Positions 8,697-15,816 are shown, counted from the first letter of the stretch. The stretch is 26,350 nt of DNA from DASZCR01 sp035942915 (GCA_035942915.1 DASZCR010000094.1:1-26350); one strand, 5' to 3'. Notes: a model not told the origin generated them from the letters alone. A program made the numbers and translations.

Positions 8697-9167
8697 GTGA
8701 ATCGCAAACTCATTCGCACCACACTTGCAGAGGTCAAGGGGCGCGGCGATACGCCGCAGAAGGAGCGCGTCGAAGCGCCGCGCGCCAGTTCTCATGTTCC
8801 GCATCGCGGCAGCGGAGGAGGCGCAGGCGGTGGCGGCAGCGACCGCGCGCATTCTTCCAGTCCCAAAGAGTCGGCCGGAGCGGCAGCGGCAGCCGCCGCC
8901 TCCGGGCGCAAGAAGATTCCTCCCGCCGAGACGAGCGCGGAAATCTTCTATTACAAGAAGCAGATGGACGCTCACACGTCGATGGTCATCGTCCTGCAAG
9001 ACGGCGAAGAGATTGTCGGCACGATTGAGTGGTACGACCGCAACGCCTTGAAGGTCAACCGCAAGGGCGAGCCGAACATTCTGCTCCTGAAGCACAACAT
9101 CAAATACATGTTCAAGGCCGAAGACCGCGACGGCGGCGACGCAAGCGACGGCGAGGCCGGCGGCTGA
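8697..9167 (+). CDS. hfq: Hfq-like Sm-fold RNA chaperone with long linker
   Basis: Likely RNA-binding hexamer-forming chaperone for small RNA and mRNA pairing. The 156 residues start MNRKLIRTTLAEVK, which I recognise as the N terminus of acidobacterial Hfq-type proteins. Residues ~20-72 are a Gly/Ser/Ala-rich low-complexity linker. The Sm domain spans ~80-142 with FYYKKQMDAHTSMVIVLQDG (Sm1) and ILLLKHNIKYMFKAE (Sm2-like). A short acidic tail ends the protein. GTG 8697 is preferred over ATG 8676 or GTG 8547 because it gives the conserved N terminus; GGAGG at 8678-8682 is somewhat distant (14 nt). Canonical Hfq is ~80-100 residues, so this one is enlarged. Confidence 0.82.
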   Translation: MNRKLIRTTLAEVKGRGDTPQKERVEAPRASSHVPHRGSGGGAGGGGSDRAHSSSPKESAGAAAAAAASGRKKIPPAETSAEIFYYKKQMDAHTSMVIVLQDGEEIVGTIEWYDRNALKVNRKGEPNILLLKHNIKYMFKAEDRDGGDASDGEAGG

Positions 9168-9175
9168 AGCGGCGG

Positions 9176-9200
9176 CGAGACGGCTCTCCCACCCGTCTCG
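9176..9200 (+). terminator. GC-rich hairpin after hfq
   Basis: Arms CGAGACGG (9176-9183) and CCGTCTCG (9193-9200) are perfectly complementary around a 9-nt loop, 9 nt after the hfq stop. No T-tract follows, so it would be a non-canonical terminator or a 3'-end stabilising hairpin. Confidence 0.4.
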
Positions 9201-9268
9201 GACTCGGCGAGCTTCAGTGCGTGACAGTGCGACTCAGCAGAGACTCCTCAAATCTTCCTCCCCTGTTG

Positions 9269-9274
9269 TAGCAT
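9269..9274 (+). promoter_or_regulatory. -10-like box directly before pdxA
   Basis: TAGCAT lies 6 nt before the pdxA ATG, and no Shine-Dalgarno sequence or convincing -35 is visible. If used, transcription would begin at about the start codon, giving a leaderless mRNA. Weak evidence. Confidence 0.25.
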
Positions 9275-9280
9275 CGAGCC

Positions 9281-10363
9281 ATGACCGACGACCCGGAAAC
9301 TTCGCCTGCGAACGGCTCTGAGCGTCGTCCGCCGCACGCCTCGACGCGCGGTGGACGGCCGCGCATCGCCATCACGATGGGCGACCCGGCCGGTATCGGC
9401 CCCGAAGTCGTGCTCAAGGCCGTCGCCGAGCCAGAAGTGCTCGCAGCCTGTGCGCCCATCATCGTCGGCGACGCGCAGCACCTCGCGCACACGGCGCGCC
9501 TGCTCGACTTGCAAAGCGGCTACGAGATTGTGCGGCGCGGCGAACCTCTGCCGGATGATGCGCCCGACCCGCTCATCTATCATCTCGACAACATCACAGG
9601 GCGCGTCGAGCCGGGTGTCGAGTCGGGCGCGGCCGGACGCGCGGCAGCCGAATACATCGAGGCGGCCGTCGAACTCTGCGCGCTCGGCGCGTGCGAGGCC
9701 GTCTCGACGGCGCCTATCAACAAGCGTGCGCTCTTCCTCGGCGGCTACAGCTTCCCCGGTCACACGGAATTCTTCCAGCACTTGACGGGCGCTGAGGAGT
9801 GCGCGATGGCCTTCGTCGCCTCCAACCTGCGCATCGTCCTCCTCTCCACACACGTCCCGCTCTCGGAGGCCATCCGGCTCGTGCAGCGCGAACGCATCGT
9901 GCGCGTTGCGCGTCTGGCCGACCGCGAGTTGCGGCGTTGGGGCATTGCGCGCCCGCGTCTGGCGATGGCGGCGCTGAATCCGCACGGGGCTGAGGGCGGG
10001 CTCTTCGGCGTCGAAGAGTCGGCCGAGATTGTCCCGGCCGTCGAAGACGCGCGCGCGCAGGGCATCGACCTGACTGGCCCTTACTCGGCCGACACGGTTT
10101 TCCTGCGCGCCTCGCGCGGGGAGTTCGACGCCGTCGTTTCGTGTTACCATGACCAGGCGATGATTCCCGTCAAGTGTCTCTCCTTCGGAGAGGCCGTTAA
10201 CGTCTCGCTCGGTCTGCCCTTTATCCGCACCTCCGTCGACCATGGCACGGCCTTCGACATCGCCGGACGCGGGGTAGCCGAACATTCGAGCATGGTTGCC
10301 GCCATCAAGCTCGCCGCGCGCCTCGCACGCGCCGACCAGAGCGGCAAGGCGGTCGAAGTTTAA
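9281..10363 (+). CDS. pdxA: PdxA, 4-hydroxythreonine-4-phosphate dehydrogenase
   Basis: NAD-dependent oxidation and decarboxylation of 4-phosphohydroxy-L-threonine in the DXP-dependent pyridoxal phosphate pathway; a cytoplasmic metal-dependent dimer. Of 360 residues, the first ~27 are a polar extension. GDPAGIGPE is at 34-42 and TAPINK at 143-148. The metal-ligand histidines are in GHTE (H161), THVPL (H191) and YHDQ (H290). ALNPHGAEGGLFG and SVDHGTAFDIAG complete the family pattern. The ATG is the only nearby start and has no Shine-Dalgarno sequence. No other pdx gene is in the window. A PdxA2-type role is possible but not indicated. Confidence 0.95.
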   Translation: MTDDPETSPANGSERRPPHASTRGGRPRIAITMGDPAGIGPEVVLKAVAEPEVLAACAPIIVGDAQHLAHTARLLDLQSGYEIVRRGEPLPDDAPDPLIYHLDNITGRVEPGVESGAAGRAAAEYIEAAVELCALGACEAVSTAPINKRALFLGGYSFPGHTEFFQHLTGAEECAMAFVASNLRIVLLSTHVPLSEAIRLVQRERIVRVARLADRELRRWGIARPRLAMAALNPHGAEGGLFGVEESAEIVPAVEDARAQGIDLTGPYSADTVFLRASRGEFDAVVSCYHDQAMIPVKCLSFGEAVNVSLGLPFIRTSVDHGTAFDIAGRGVAEHSSMVAAIKLAARLARADQSGKAVEV

Positions 10364-10367
10364 AAGC

Positions 10368-10444
10368 AGTGATAGGTGATAGGTGATAAGAAAAGACCTG
10401 TTTTATCCTCTCACCTATCACTTATCACTTAGCACCTCTCACCT
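10368..10444. repeat. Heptad-built inverted repeat, GTGATAG-type, downstream of pdxA
   Basis: Left arm 10368-10385 reads AGTGATA GGTGATA GGTG. Right arm 10412-10429 is complementary at 17 of 18 positions. A 26-nt loop holds a smaller stem (GATAA 10385-10389 with TTATC 10403-10407). The right side continues as seven-base words CTCACCT ATCACTT ATCACTT AGCACCT CTCACCT from 10410 to 10444. It starts 4 nt after the pdxA stop. The same word family occurs at 22453-22552. Confidence 0.85.
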
Positions 10445-10468
10445 GAGATAGCCGGAGGTCTTCTAATC

Positions 10469-10873
10469 TTGTCTGAGCCAACCGTTCCGACCTCGCGCCG
10501 CATCCTTGTCGCAGACGACGACCCGGCCATCCTGCGCCTCGTGACGGCCATCGTCGAGAAAGAGGGCTATACGGTGGTGAGCGCGCGCGACGGGCGCGAG
10601 GCTTACAAACTGCTGCAATCGGACAGCGACTTTCTGGCCGGCATCTTCGACGTGATGATGCCGCACATACAGGGGCCGGAACTCGTCCGCTACATGCGGA
10701 CGGAGAAGCGTCTGATGAAAATCCCCGTCATGATGATGACGGCCGAGCAGAACCCGAAACTGTCATCCGACAGCTTCGCGGCCGGTGCGGTCGTCTTCCT
10801 GCCGAAGCCCTTCACCACTTCGCAACTGCAAATCATGCTGCGGATGCTGATTAGCAAAGCGCAGAGCGCATAA
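10469..10873 (+). CDS. Stand-alone response regulator receiver protein
   Basis: Single-domain CheY-like protein with no output domain, so it probably signals by protein-protein contact or phosphotransfer. It has 134 residues: acidic pocket D16-D18 in VADDDPA, phospho-acceptor D61 in IFDVMMP, T91 in MMTAE, and K113 in LPKPF. The TTG start is supported by GGAGG at 10454-10458 with 10-nt spacing; no ATG or GTG offers a better N terminus. No histidine kinase is in the window. It lies 33 bp before an exported protein gene, possibly in one transcription unit. Confidence 0.92.
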   Translation: MSEPTVPTSRRILVADDDPAILRLVTAIVEKEGYTVVSARDGREAYKLLQSDSDFLAGIFDVMMPHIQGPELVRYMRTEKRLMKIPVMMMTAEQNPKLSSDSFAAGAVVFLPKPFTTSQLQIMLRMLISKAQSA

Positions 10874-10906
10874 GAGACGGTGGACAACCGTCGGAGGTGA
10901 AAACTT

Positions 10907-11620
10907 ATGAACGGGCCTCGAACGTCGGGACAGCGAGCGCGGCGGTTGATGACGGCACGACTCCTGTTGAGCTTCGTCGTCCTCGCGGTCGGAGGCTTGG
11001 TCGCGTGGTCGGTCGCGGAGGGCGCGCAGTCCGGGCGTCGGACACCGAAGCCGTCGTCGCCCGTTCCGGCCGCGACGCCGGAAGCCGGGGGCGAATCCGA
11101 GTCGCAGTCGAAGCCGAAGAAGCGGCCTGCGACGGGGCCGACCTTCATCGTCTGCCAGTTGGACAACCCTTTCCTACAGATTGCCTACATCACGCCGGAG
11201 AGCATGGTGGCGGCCTTCGCGCGGCGCTTGACGGACTCGAACGCCGTCGAGGTGGTGCAGGGCGCGAAGGTGACGCGGCAGGAGGCGCGCGACCGCGCCA
11301 AGAACGAGAAGGAGGCCTTCACCGTCCTCGTCTCCATCGAAGACGAAATGGACGAAGCAGGGCGCGAGGTGATGGGCGAACTCAACCCGCGCCGCCTCGC
11401 CGTCCGCCTCTTTGTCTATGAGCCGCGCACCGGGCAGATTAAATATCAAGACCGGATGGTGCAGCGTCCGTACCGACAGGCGGCGCGCGTCGGCGGCGTG
11501 CGTATCCCCGTGCCCACGCCGCGCACCGCCATCCCGACGCGCGACGAGGTCGAACAGGTTGCGCGCGATTCGGCAGACCGCCTCCTGATGCGCTTCGGCA
11601 TCCGCCCGCCCGATAACTAA
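10907..11620 (+). CDS. Exported protein of unknown function
   Basis: I do not recognise the family. There are 237 residues. A basic N terminus is followed by a hydrophobic segment (LLLSFVVLAVGGLVAWSV, about 19-36), giving a signal peptide or anchor, then a Pro/Ser/Lys-rich linker to ~76. The rest is a mixed alpha/beta domain: ITPESMVAAFARRL, VEVVQGAKVTRQEARDRA, FTVLVSIEDEMDEAG, RRLAVRLFVYEPRTGQIKYQ, then a C-terminal helix ending MRFGIRPP. The alternation loosely recalls the CsgG/LpoB-type periplasmic fold, but this is a guess. A strong GGAGGTGA lies upstream of the ATG. The stop is 12 bp before the next gene, so the two are probably co-expressed. Confidence 0.8.
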   Translation: MNGPRTSGQRARRLMTARLLLSFVVLAVGGLVAWSVAEGAQSGRRTPKPSSPVPAATPEAGGESESQSKPKKRPATGPTFIVCQLDNPFLQIAYITPESMVAAFARRLTDSNAVEVVQGAKVTRQEARDRAKNEKEAFTVLVSIEDEMDEAGREVMGELNPRRLAVRLFVYEPRTGQIKYQDRMVQRPYRQAARVGGVRIPVPTPRTAIPTRDEVEQVARDSADRLLMRFGIRPPDN

Positions 11621-11632
11621 AGCATAAAGAAG

Positions 11633-12676
11633 ATGCTCCGCACGTATCGCCGGACGCTCGTCTTTGTCTGCGCAGCCCTGCTGTTGGTTGCGCCGCTCGC
11701 AGGCGTCGTCTGCGCCAAAACCAAGAAGCCGATAAAGGACGACGATGCGCGCCGCGCCATTGCGACGATGCCCGGCTTTGCGCTCAATCGCGGCGCGGTC
11801 AAGGTCAAAGACGCGGTGGCCGTAGATGCCGCGTCGGTGCTCGTCACGGCCGAAGTCGAAACGGCCGTGCGCTTCCAGCAGATGGAAGTTGAAGAAGAGG
11901 GCGTGAAGCGTTGGCGCGCCGTCGAGTTCAGAAGCGGCGATAGGAGTTGGGAGGAGTTCGAGTGGCTCGCGGAGGCCGTCGGAGCGGAGAGAATCGAGAG
12001 GGCGCGCACGCTGCTCGAAGAGGCGGCGACCGAGTTTGCGGCCAACGAGTTGAAGCGCAGGCGCTTGCAGGAGGAGGAACAGCGCGCGCGCGAGGCACGC
12101 GAACGGGAGCGACCTTCGCCGGAGACTCTGACGAAAGCCGAGCGGAAGCGACTTGAGCGGGAGGCCAAGCGCGAAGCCGAACTGCGGAAGAAGGAAGAGG
12201 AGCGACTCAAGAGCGAGCGTGAGGTGCGGCGCGGCGCTCTGCGCCTCACAGACTTCTCGCCGCTGGCCTCTTCGGCCGTCGCCGTCTGCTTCATCGAGGC
12301 GCAGTTCAGACTCGCGCGCGGTAGTGACGGCAAGTGGCGCGTGGTCGAGTTTCGTATCGGCGACGAGTCGAGCGGCGACCCGGCGCGACTGCTGGCGGCC
12401 GTCGATGCGCGCAAGGTCGCGCGTGCGCGCGAGGAACTTGAGACCGTCCGCGCGGCGCTCGAAGCCTTCCGACGCGAGCGCGGCTTCTACCCGGTCGTCA
12501 CGGACTCAACCGCGCTTGTTGACCATCTCAGCCCGCGCTACCTGTCGCACATCATCCGTATCGACCCTTGGCATCGTCCTTACAGGTACGAGGGCGAGCG
12601 CGAACGCTTCGTGCTGCGCTCGGACGGCGCGGACGGCGTGGCCGGGACGGGCGACGACGTGACCCTCAATCGCTGA
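11633..12676 (+). CDS. Exported protein with duplicated domain, coiled coil and GspG-like C terminus
   Basis: The 347 residues have a signal peptide (1-28, ending VVCA). A first module (~45-125) contains RWRAVEFRSGD, then comes a highly charged coiled coil (~127-200), then a second module (~197-265) containing KWRVVEFRIGD. The modules align, including GAVKVKD/GALRLTD and EVETAVRF/EAQFRLAR, so this is an internal duplication. Residues ~265-341 (AALEAFRRERGFYPV, RIDPWHRPYRYEG, LRSDGADGVAGTGDDV) resemble the C-terminal domain of type II secretion pseudopilin GspG. However, the prepilin leader and N-terminal methylated helix are absent. Function is unknown; an envelope location is inferred from the signal peptide. 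Confidence 0.82.
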   Translation: MLRTYRRTLVFVCAALLLVAPLAGVVCAKTKKPIKDDDARRAIATMPGFALNRGAVKVKDAVAVDAASVLVTAEVETAVRFQQMEVEEEGVKRWRAVEFRSGDRSWEEFEWLAEAVGAERIERARTLLEEAATEFAANELKRRRLQEEEQRAREARERERPSPETLTKAERKRLEREAKREAELRKKEEERLKSEREVRRGALRLTDFSPLASSAVAVCFIEAQFRLARGSDGKWRVVEFRIGDESSGDPARLLAAVDARKVARAREELETVRAALEAFRRERGFYPVVTDSTALVDHLSPRYLSHIIRIDPWHRPYRYEGERERFVLRSDGADGVAGTGDDVTLNR

Positions 12677-12751
12677 GTCTGAGCGGGTCGGTAGTTGGTC
12701 GCAGGGTCGTGTTGATGGATTAAGGTTGAGCAGGCTATGTAAGCGGCCACA

Positions 12752-13033
12752 CTAGCGGCGGGACTGTTGAGCCTTGTTCAGTAGTCGGGCGGGCAAGTCC
12801 AAGTTGTCATCAATCAAAACATCCGTGCTCACCTTCGCCGCCCGCGCGTACTGTAAGAGAATCGTCAGCGGCGGGTCGCGCCTGCCGAGTTCATAACTTG
12901 AGATTTGCGTGTACCAGATAGCCTCCTCCAAGCCCAAGTGTTTCACCATCTCCGTTTGAGACAAGCCGAGTGCTAATCGTATCTGGCGTAGTTTTTCGCC
13001 TAAACGCTTTGGACGGAAGCGTTCGTTGCCCAT
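12752..13033 (-). CDS. XRE-family helix-turn-helix regulator
   Basis: DNA-binding protein of 93 residues. The Cro/C1-type helix-turn-helix runs LGEKLRQIRLALGLSQTEMV, then YTQISSYELGRRDPPLTIL, with a few extra residues (GLEEAIWY) between the turn and the recognition helix. It ends VSTDVLIDDNLDLPARL. I recall similar small regulators as numerous in Blastocatellia. ATG 13033 is chosen over the longer frame because AGGAGGC (complement of 13042-13048) sits 8 nt upstream. It is the only clear - strand gene and is less GC-rich than its neighbours. It is divergent from the receiver gene at 13254, with palindromes over its leader that suggest autoregulation. Confidence 0.88.
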   Translation of the reverse strand: MGNERFRPKRLGEKLRQIRLALGLSQTEMVKHLGLEEAIWYTQISSYELGRRDPPLTILLQYARAAKVSTDVLIDDNLDLPARLLNKAQQSRR

Positions 13034-13052
13034 CAGGAATGGCCTCCTGATG
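13031..13052 (-). promoter_or_regulatory. 8-6-8 palindrome over the regulator's start codon and ribosome binding site
   Basis: CATCAGGA (13031-13038) and TCCTGATG (13045-13052) are perfect inverted repeats with a 6-bp spacer. On the - strand the element covers both the AGGAGG ribosome binding site and the ATG. It could fold in mRNA and hide the start, or be an operator. Confidence 0.55.
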
Positions 13053-13060
13053 AGCGCGAA

Positions 13061-13082
13061 GTTGCAAGGAAAGACTTGCAAC
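13061..13082. promoter_or_regulatory. Second 8-6-8 palindrome, candidate operator
   Basis: GTTGCAAG (13061-13068) and CTTGCAAC (13075-13082) are perfect inverted repeats with a 6-bp spacer, centred exactly 30 bp from the first palindrome. A -10-like TATATT on the - strand (13095-13100) lies just upstream of it, so bound protein would block early transcription of the regulator. No good -35 was found. Confidence 0.5.
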
Positions 13083-13253
13083 TGTAAACAATGGAATATA
13101 GACTGCCCCTTCTCAACCTGTTCGCCGTGAGTGTGAGTTTTTCACATTCAACGGCGATGCTCATTCACTCTTTTTGAGGTTGAGGTTGAGCCGGGCATTA
13201 GCCGTTGCCGATTTTCAAAGATTGGTGGAACGCTGGCAAGGATAGCACAGACG

Positions 13254-13613
13254 ATGCCTCACACCATCCTCTATGCCGAAGACCATCGAGTGGTCGCCGA
13301 AGCCGTGAAAGACACGCTGGAATCGGAAGGTTTACGGGTCATTGTGTGCACTGATGGAGCAGTCGCTTTGCGGAAGATAACGAGCGACGCGCACTATGAT
13401 TTGTTCATCGTGGACAACCATCTGCCGCACGTCGATGGCCTTGAGTTGGTGAGTTATATCCGCCGCCTGCCACATCGTAAGAGCATCCCTATCATCATGC
13501 TCTCGGCGAGCGACGCGCAGAAGGAGGCGTATCACGCGGGCGTCGATGTTTACCTGAAGAAGCCGGAAGACGTGAGCGTTCTCGTGCGCTTCGTTCATCA
13601 ACTGATTAGATAG
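13254..13613 (+). CDS. Stand-alone response regulator receiver protein
   Basis: Single CheY-like domain of 119 residues with no output domain. E9/D10 form the acidic pocket (YAEDH), D54 is the phospho-acceptor in FIVDNHLP, S84 takes the Thr/Ser position in MLSAS, and K103 is in LKKPE. All switch residues are present. AAGGA is visible 10 nt before the ATG. Its base composition is less GC-rich than that of neighbouring operons. It diverges from the XRE gene across a 220-bp spacer, which makes it a candidate target of that regulator. No kinase is nearby. Confidence 0.9.
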   Translation: MPHTILYAEDHRVVAEAVKDTLESEGLRVIVCTDGAVALRKITSDAHYDLFIVDNHLPHVDGLELVSYIRRLPHRKSIPIIMLSASDAQKEAYHAGVDVYLKKPEDVSVLVRFVHQLIR

Positions 13614-13648
13614 CGGCGCGTCTGTAGGTGGAACAGGCTGTGCTGCTC

Positions 13649-13683
13649 GGCCGTCATGGGGTGGGCACGACATGGCGGCCTTT
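13649..13683 (+). terminator. Terminator-like hairpin after the receiver gene
   Basis: GGCCGTCATG (13649-13658) pairs with CATGGCGGCC (13671-13680), with one G-T wobble and a 12-nt loop, followed by TTT. It lies 36 nt after the receiver stop. Confidence 0.45.
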
Positions 13684-13753
13684 ATGCTCTTCGTAAATCT
13701 TCGAGCATCTCCGGTCGTCCGTGTTTCCGGCAAGCGTCTGCTGACCTGAACTC

Positions 13754-13782
13754 TTGACAGTGTGGGTCGCCGCGCAGATAAT
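13754..13782 (+). promoter_or_regulatory. Near-consensus sigma-70 promoter
   Basis: TTGACA (13754-13759), 17-bp spacer, GATAAT (13777-13782): 6/6 and 5/6 matches to consensus. The predicted start near 13789 gives a leader of about 260 nt to the propeller gene at 14048. This is the best promoter in the window. Confidence 0.6.
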
Positions 13783-14047
13783 CCGCACGTTACGCATCCA
13801 TTTCCCCGACAGTCACATTGGTCAACGTCGCCTGAGCGTCAGCGCGTCAGCACAACGCTCGACTCTCCCTCCGGCGAAACGCGCGTGCGGCCGTTTCGTC
13901 TGCCGTAAACCCTCCCTCGCACCAAGCCTCGCACTGCCTGCGGCGTCGCCGCGCCGTAGCCGGTTCGTCTTAATTTTCGACAGACTCAGAAGGGCAACAC
14001 CCGACCGCGCGTCGGCCGCGCGTGCAGGGTCTTGAGGAGGTGTGTCA

Positions 14048-15709
14048 ATGGTCAATCGCACAAAGACTCCCGGACAGGAGCACAGTCGTCGAGGATGGAG
14101 ACGCGGCTCGGCCTGCGTCACGGTACTCTTCCTTCTGCTGGCGGCGATGCTCGTCGCGCCGTCGTCGGAGAACGCTCTGACACACGCGCAGGTGCGCCGG
14201 CTGATGCCCGTGCGCGTGACGACGCCGTTAGCGCCTGCGCCCGAAGATGTGGCAGTCGTCTCCGGCGCGGAGTGGGGCAGGTTCTACAACGGCCCGGCCA
14301 ACTGCTGCGAGTCGAGTCCGTTCGTCGCGCTCGATGCGTCGGGCAACGTCTTTATCACGGGTCGGTCAACCACGACGCGCACCTCGCCGGGCGGCCCCTT
14401 CAACGACGACATCGCCACCGTCAAATACGACGCGCAGGGCAACCAGCAATGGGCACGCCGCTTCGATGCGCCCGGCATGTCAACCGACACGCCGCAAGAC
14501 ATACAGGCGGACGCGCAGGGCAACGTCATCATCACCGGCCACGCCGTCGTCTCCGGCGGCGATATGCAGTTCGTCACGCTCAAGTACAACCCGAACGGCG
14601 ATTTGCAGTGGGCGCGTTTCGCCGGAGAGGCTAACGGCGACCACGCTCTGGCGCTCGATATCGACGCGCAAGGTAACGTCTACGTGACGGGTCGCTCCAT
14701 CTACGCCTTCCGGCCGTCGAGCGAACCCATCTTCCGTGTCTTAACCGTCAAGTACGACGCGCAGGGGAACGAACTCTGGCGCAGGACTTACGACAGCGAC
14801 GCGCAACAGGGCGCGGAAGCGGCCGACGTGCGCGTTGACGGGCAGGGCAACGTCCTTATCACGGGGCGCGTGCTGACACCCGTCTCGCCTTCGGGCAACC
14901 GGCGCGACATCCTGACGCTCAAGTACAACGCGGCGGGTGATTTGCAGTGGGCGCGCACGTTTGCAGGCGCGGTGACGAGCGCCGGGACGCGCGTCGAGCC
15001 GGACGGTCAGGGCGGCGTCTTCGTGCTCGGCGGCACGCAGGTCGATTTCAACAACCGCCAGAGCGATACCGTGATTCTCCACTACACGAGCGCGGGCGAC
15101 CTCGTGCTGACCGCCTTCTCTTGGATGCCGCAGAACGACAATGGCACGGACTGGGTTTTCGACTCGGCGGGCAACATCTACGTCGTCGGCCTGCGCAGCA
15201 TCCCTTCAAGCAGCGCGATGGGCACGCCGAACGTTGACGTGCTGACGCTGAAGTTCAACGCCGCAGGGAGCCTCCAATGGGCACGCACCTATCAGGGCGT
15301 GCGCGACGGCACAGACCAGCCGCGCGGCATCTTCCTGAGCGCCGACGGCGCGAGCGTCTACGTCGCCGCGAACTCGCAGAACACGAACTTCAACTTTGAC
15401 TACGTCCTCGTCAAATACGCCGCCGAGACCGGCTCGGAGCAGGCCGTCAAACGCTTCGACGGCCCAGACCACGACAACGACCTGCTCTCGGACGCGGCGA
15501 TGGATGCCGCCGGGAACTTCTACCTGACCGGCACGAGCGACCGCATCAACTCTTCTTCGCGCTCGGTCGATTTCCTGACCATCAAAGTCGGAGCCGAGGG
15601 GCCGACCGACTTTATCGAGCCTCCTGAGCCGGGGATGATTTTCGAGGTTCACGAGCCGCCGCCAGCGACGGAGATTCAGTCGGCCGTGACCAACCGGCGC
15701 AGAAGATAA
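14048..15709 (+). CDS. Exported SBBP-repeat beta-propeller protein
   Basis: The 553 residues have a signal peptide (VTVLFLLLAAMLVAP, ending about residue 40), then about eight repeats of the type VALDASGNVFITGRS, each paired with TVKYDAQGNxxWAR-like strands. This is the SBBP pattern of extracellular beta-propellers. Some units have eroded (RVEPDGQGGVFVLGG, FLSADGASVYVAANS). A Pro/Glu-rich tail (PPEPGMIFEVHEPPP) ends the protein; no sorting signal is visible. No catalytic motif is seen, so binding or surface scaffolding is inferred. ATG 14048 is preferred to GTG 14042 because GGAGG lies 7 nt upstream. Confidence 0.88.
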   Translation: MVNRTKTPGQEHSRRGWRRGSACVTVLFLLLAAMLVAPSSENALTHAQVRRLMPVRVTTPLAPAPEDVAVVSGAEWGRFYNGPANCCESSPFVALDASGNVFITGRSTTTRTSPGGPFNDDIATVKYDAQGNQQWARRFDAPGMSTDTPQDIQADAQGNVIITGHAVVSGGDMQFVTLKYNPNGDLQWARFAGEANGDHALALDIDAQGNVYVTGRSIYAFRPSSEPIFRVLTVKYDAQGNELWRRTYDSDAQQGAEAADVRVDGQGNVLITGRVLTPVSPSGNRRDILTLKYNAAGDLQWARTFAGAVTSAGTRVEPDGQGGVFVLGGTQVDFNNRQSDTVILHYTSAGDLVLTAFSWMPQNDNGTDWVFDSAGNIYVVGLRSIPSSSAMGTPNVDVLTLKFNAAGSLQWARTYQGVRDGTDQPRGIFLSADGASVYVAANSQNTNFNFDYVLVKYAAETGSEQAVKRFDGPDHDNDLLSDAAMDAAGNFYLTGTSDRINSSSRSVDFLTIKVGAEGPTDFIEPPEPGMIFEVHEPPPATEIQSAVTNRRRR

Positions 15710-15738
15710 AATCCAGCTTCCTTCTTGAGTCCACCGTC

Positions 15739-15777
15739 TTGACGGTCGGCGCGCCGGGCGAGCGCGTCGGCCGTCAA
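15739..15777 (+). terminator. Long hairpin after the propeller gene
   Basis: Arms 15739-15753 and 15763-15777 pair at 13 of 15 positions, and the two others are G-T wobbles; the loop is 9 nt. It is followed by CTCTTGTC rather than a T-run. It lies 30 nt past the stop. Confidence 0.45.
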
Positions 15778-15790
15778 CTCTTGTCTGCGG

Positions 15791-15816
15791 CTCTCCGGCA
15801 AAGGCCTGCCGGAGAG
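15791..15816 (+). terminator. Second perfect hairpin after the propeller gene
   Basis: CTCTCCGGCA (15791-15800) and TGCCGGAGAG (15807-15816) form a perfect 10-bp stem with a 6-nt loop. No T-tract follows. In tandem with the preceding hairpin it may form the transcript end; the rest of the spacer to 16005 shows nothing recognisable. Confidence 0.4.

Larger units (their letters stand above)
13614..14047. other. 434-bp intergenic region before the propeller gene
   Basis: It contains a terminator-like hairpin (13649-13683) and a near-consensus promoter (13754-13782), then ~250 bp of GC-rich leader ending in a strong ribosome binding site. An open frame at 13754-14035 starts on the promoter's own TTG and translates to Arg/Ser/Ala-rich sequence with no family features, so I do not call it a gene. 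Confidence 0.5.

Noticed and set aside
13169..13190. TTGAGG tandem hexamers in the XRE-receiver spacer
   Set aside because: Under three units and no pairing partner; too short to call a repeat element.
13754..14035. 93-codon frame before the propeller gene
   Set aside because: It starts on the -35 box TTG, has no ribosome binding site, and translates to Arg/Ser/Ala-rich sequence without features.
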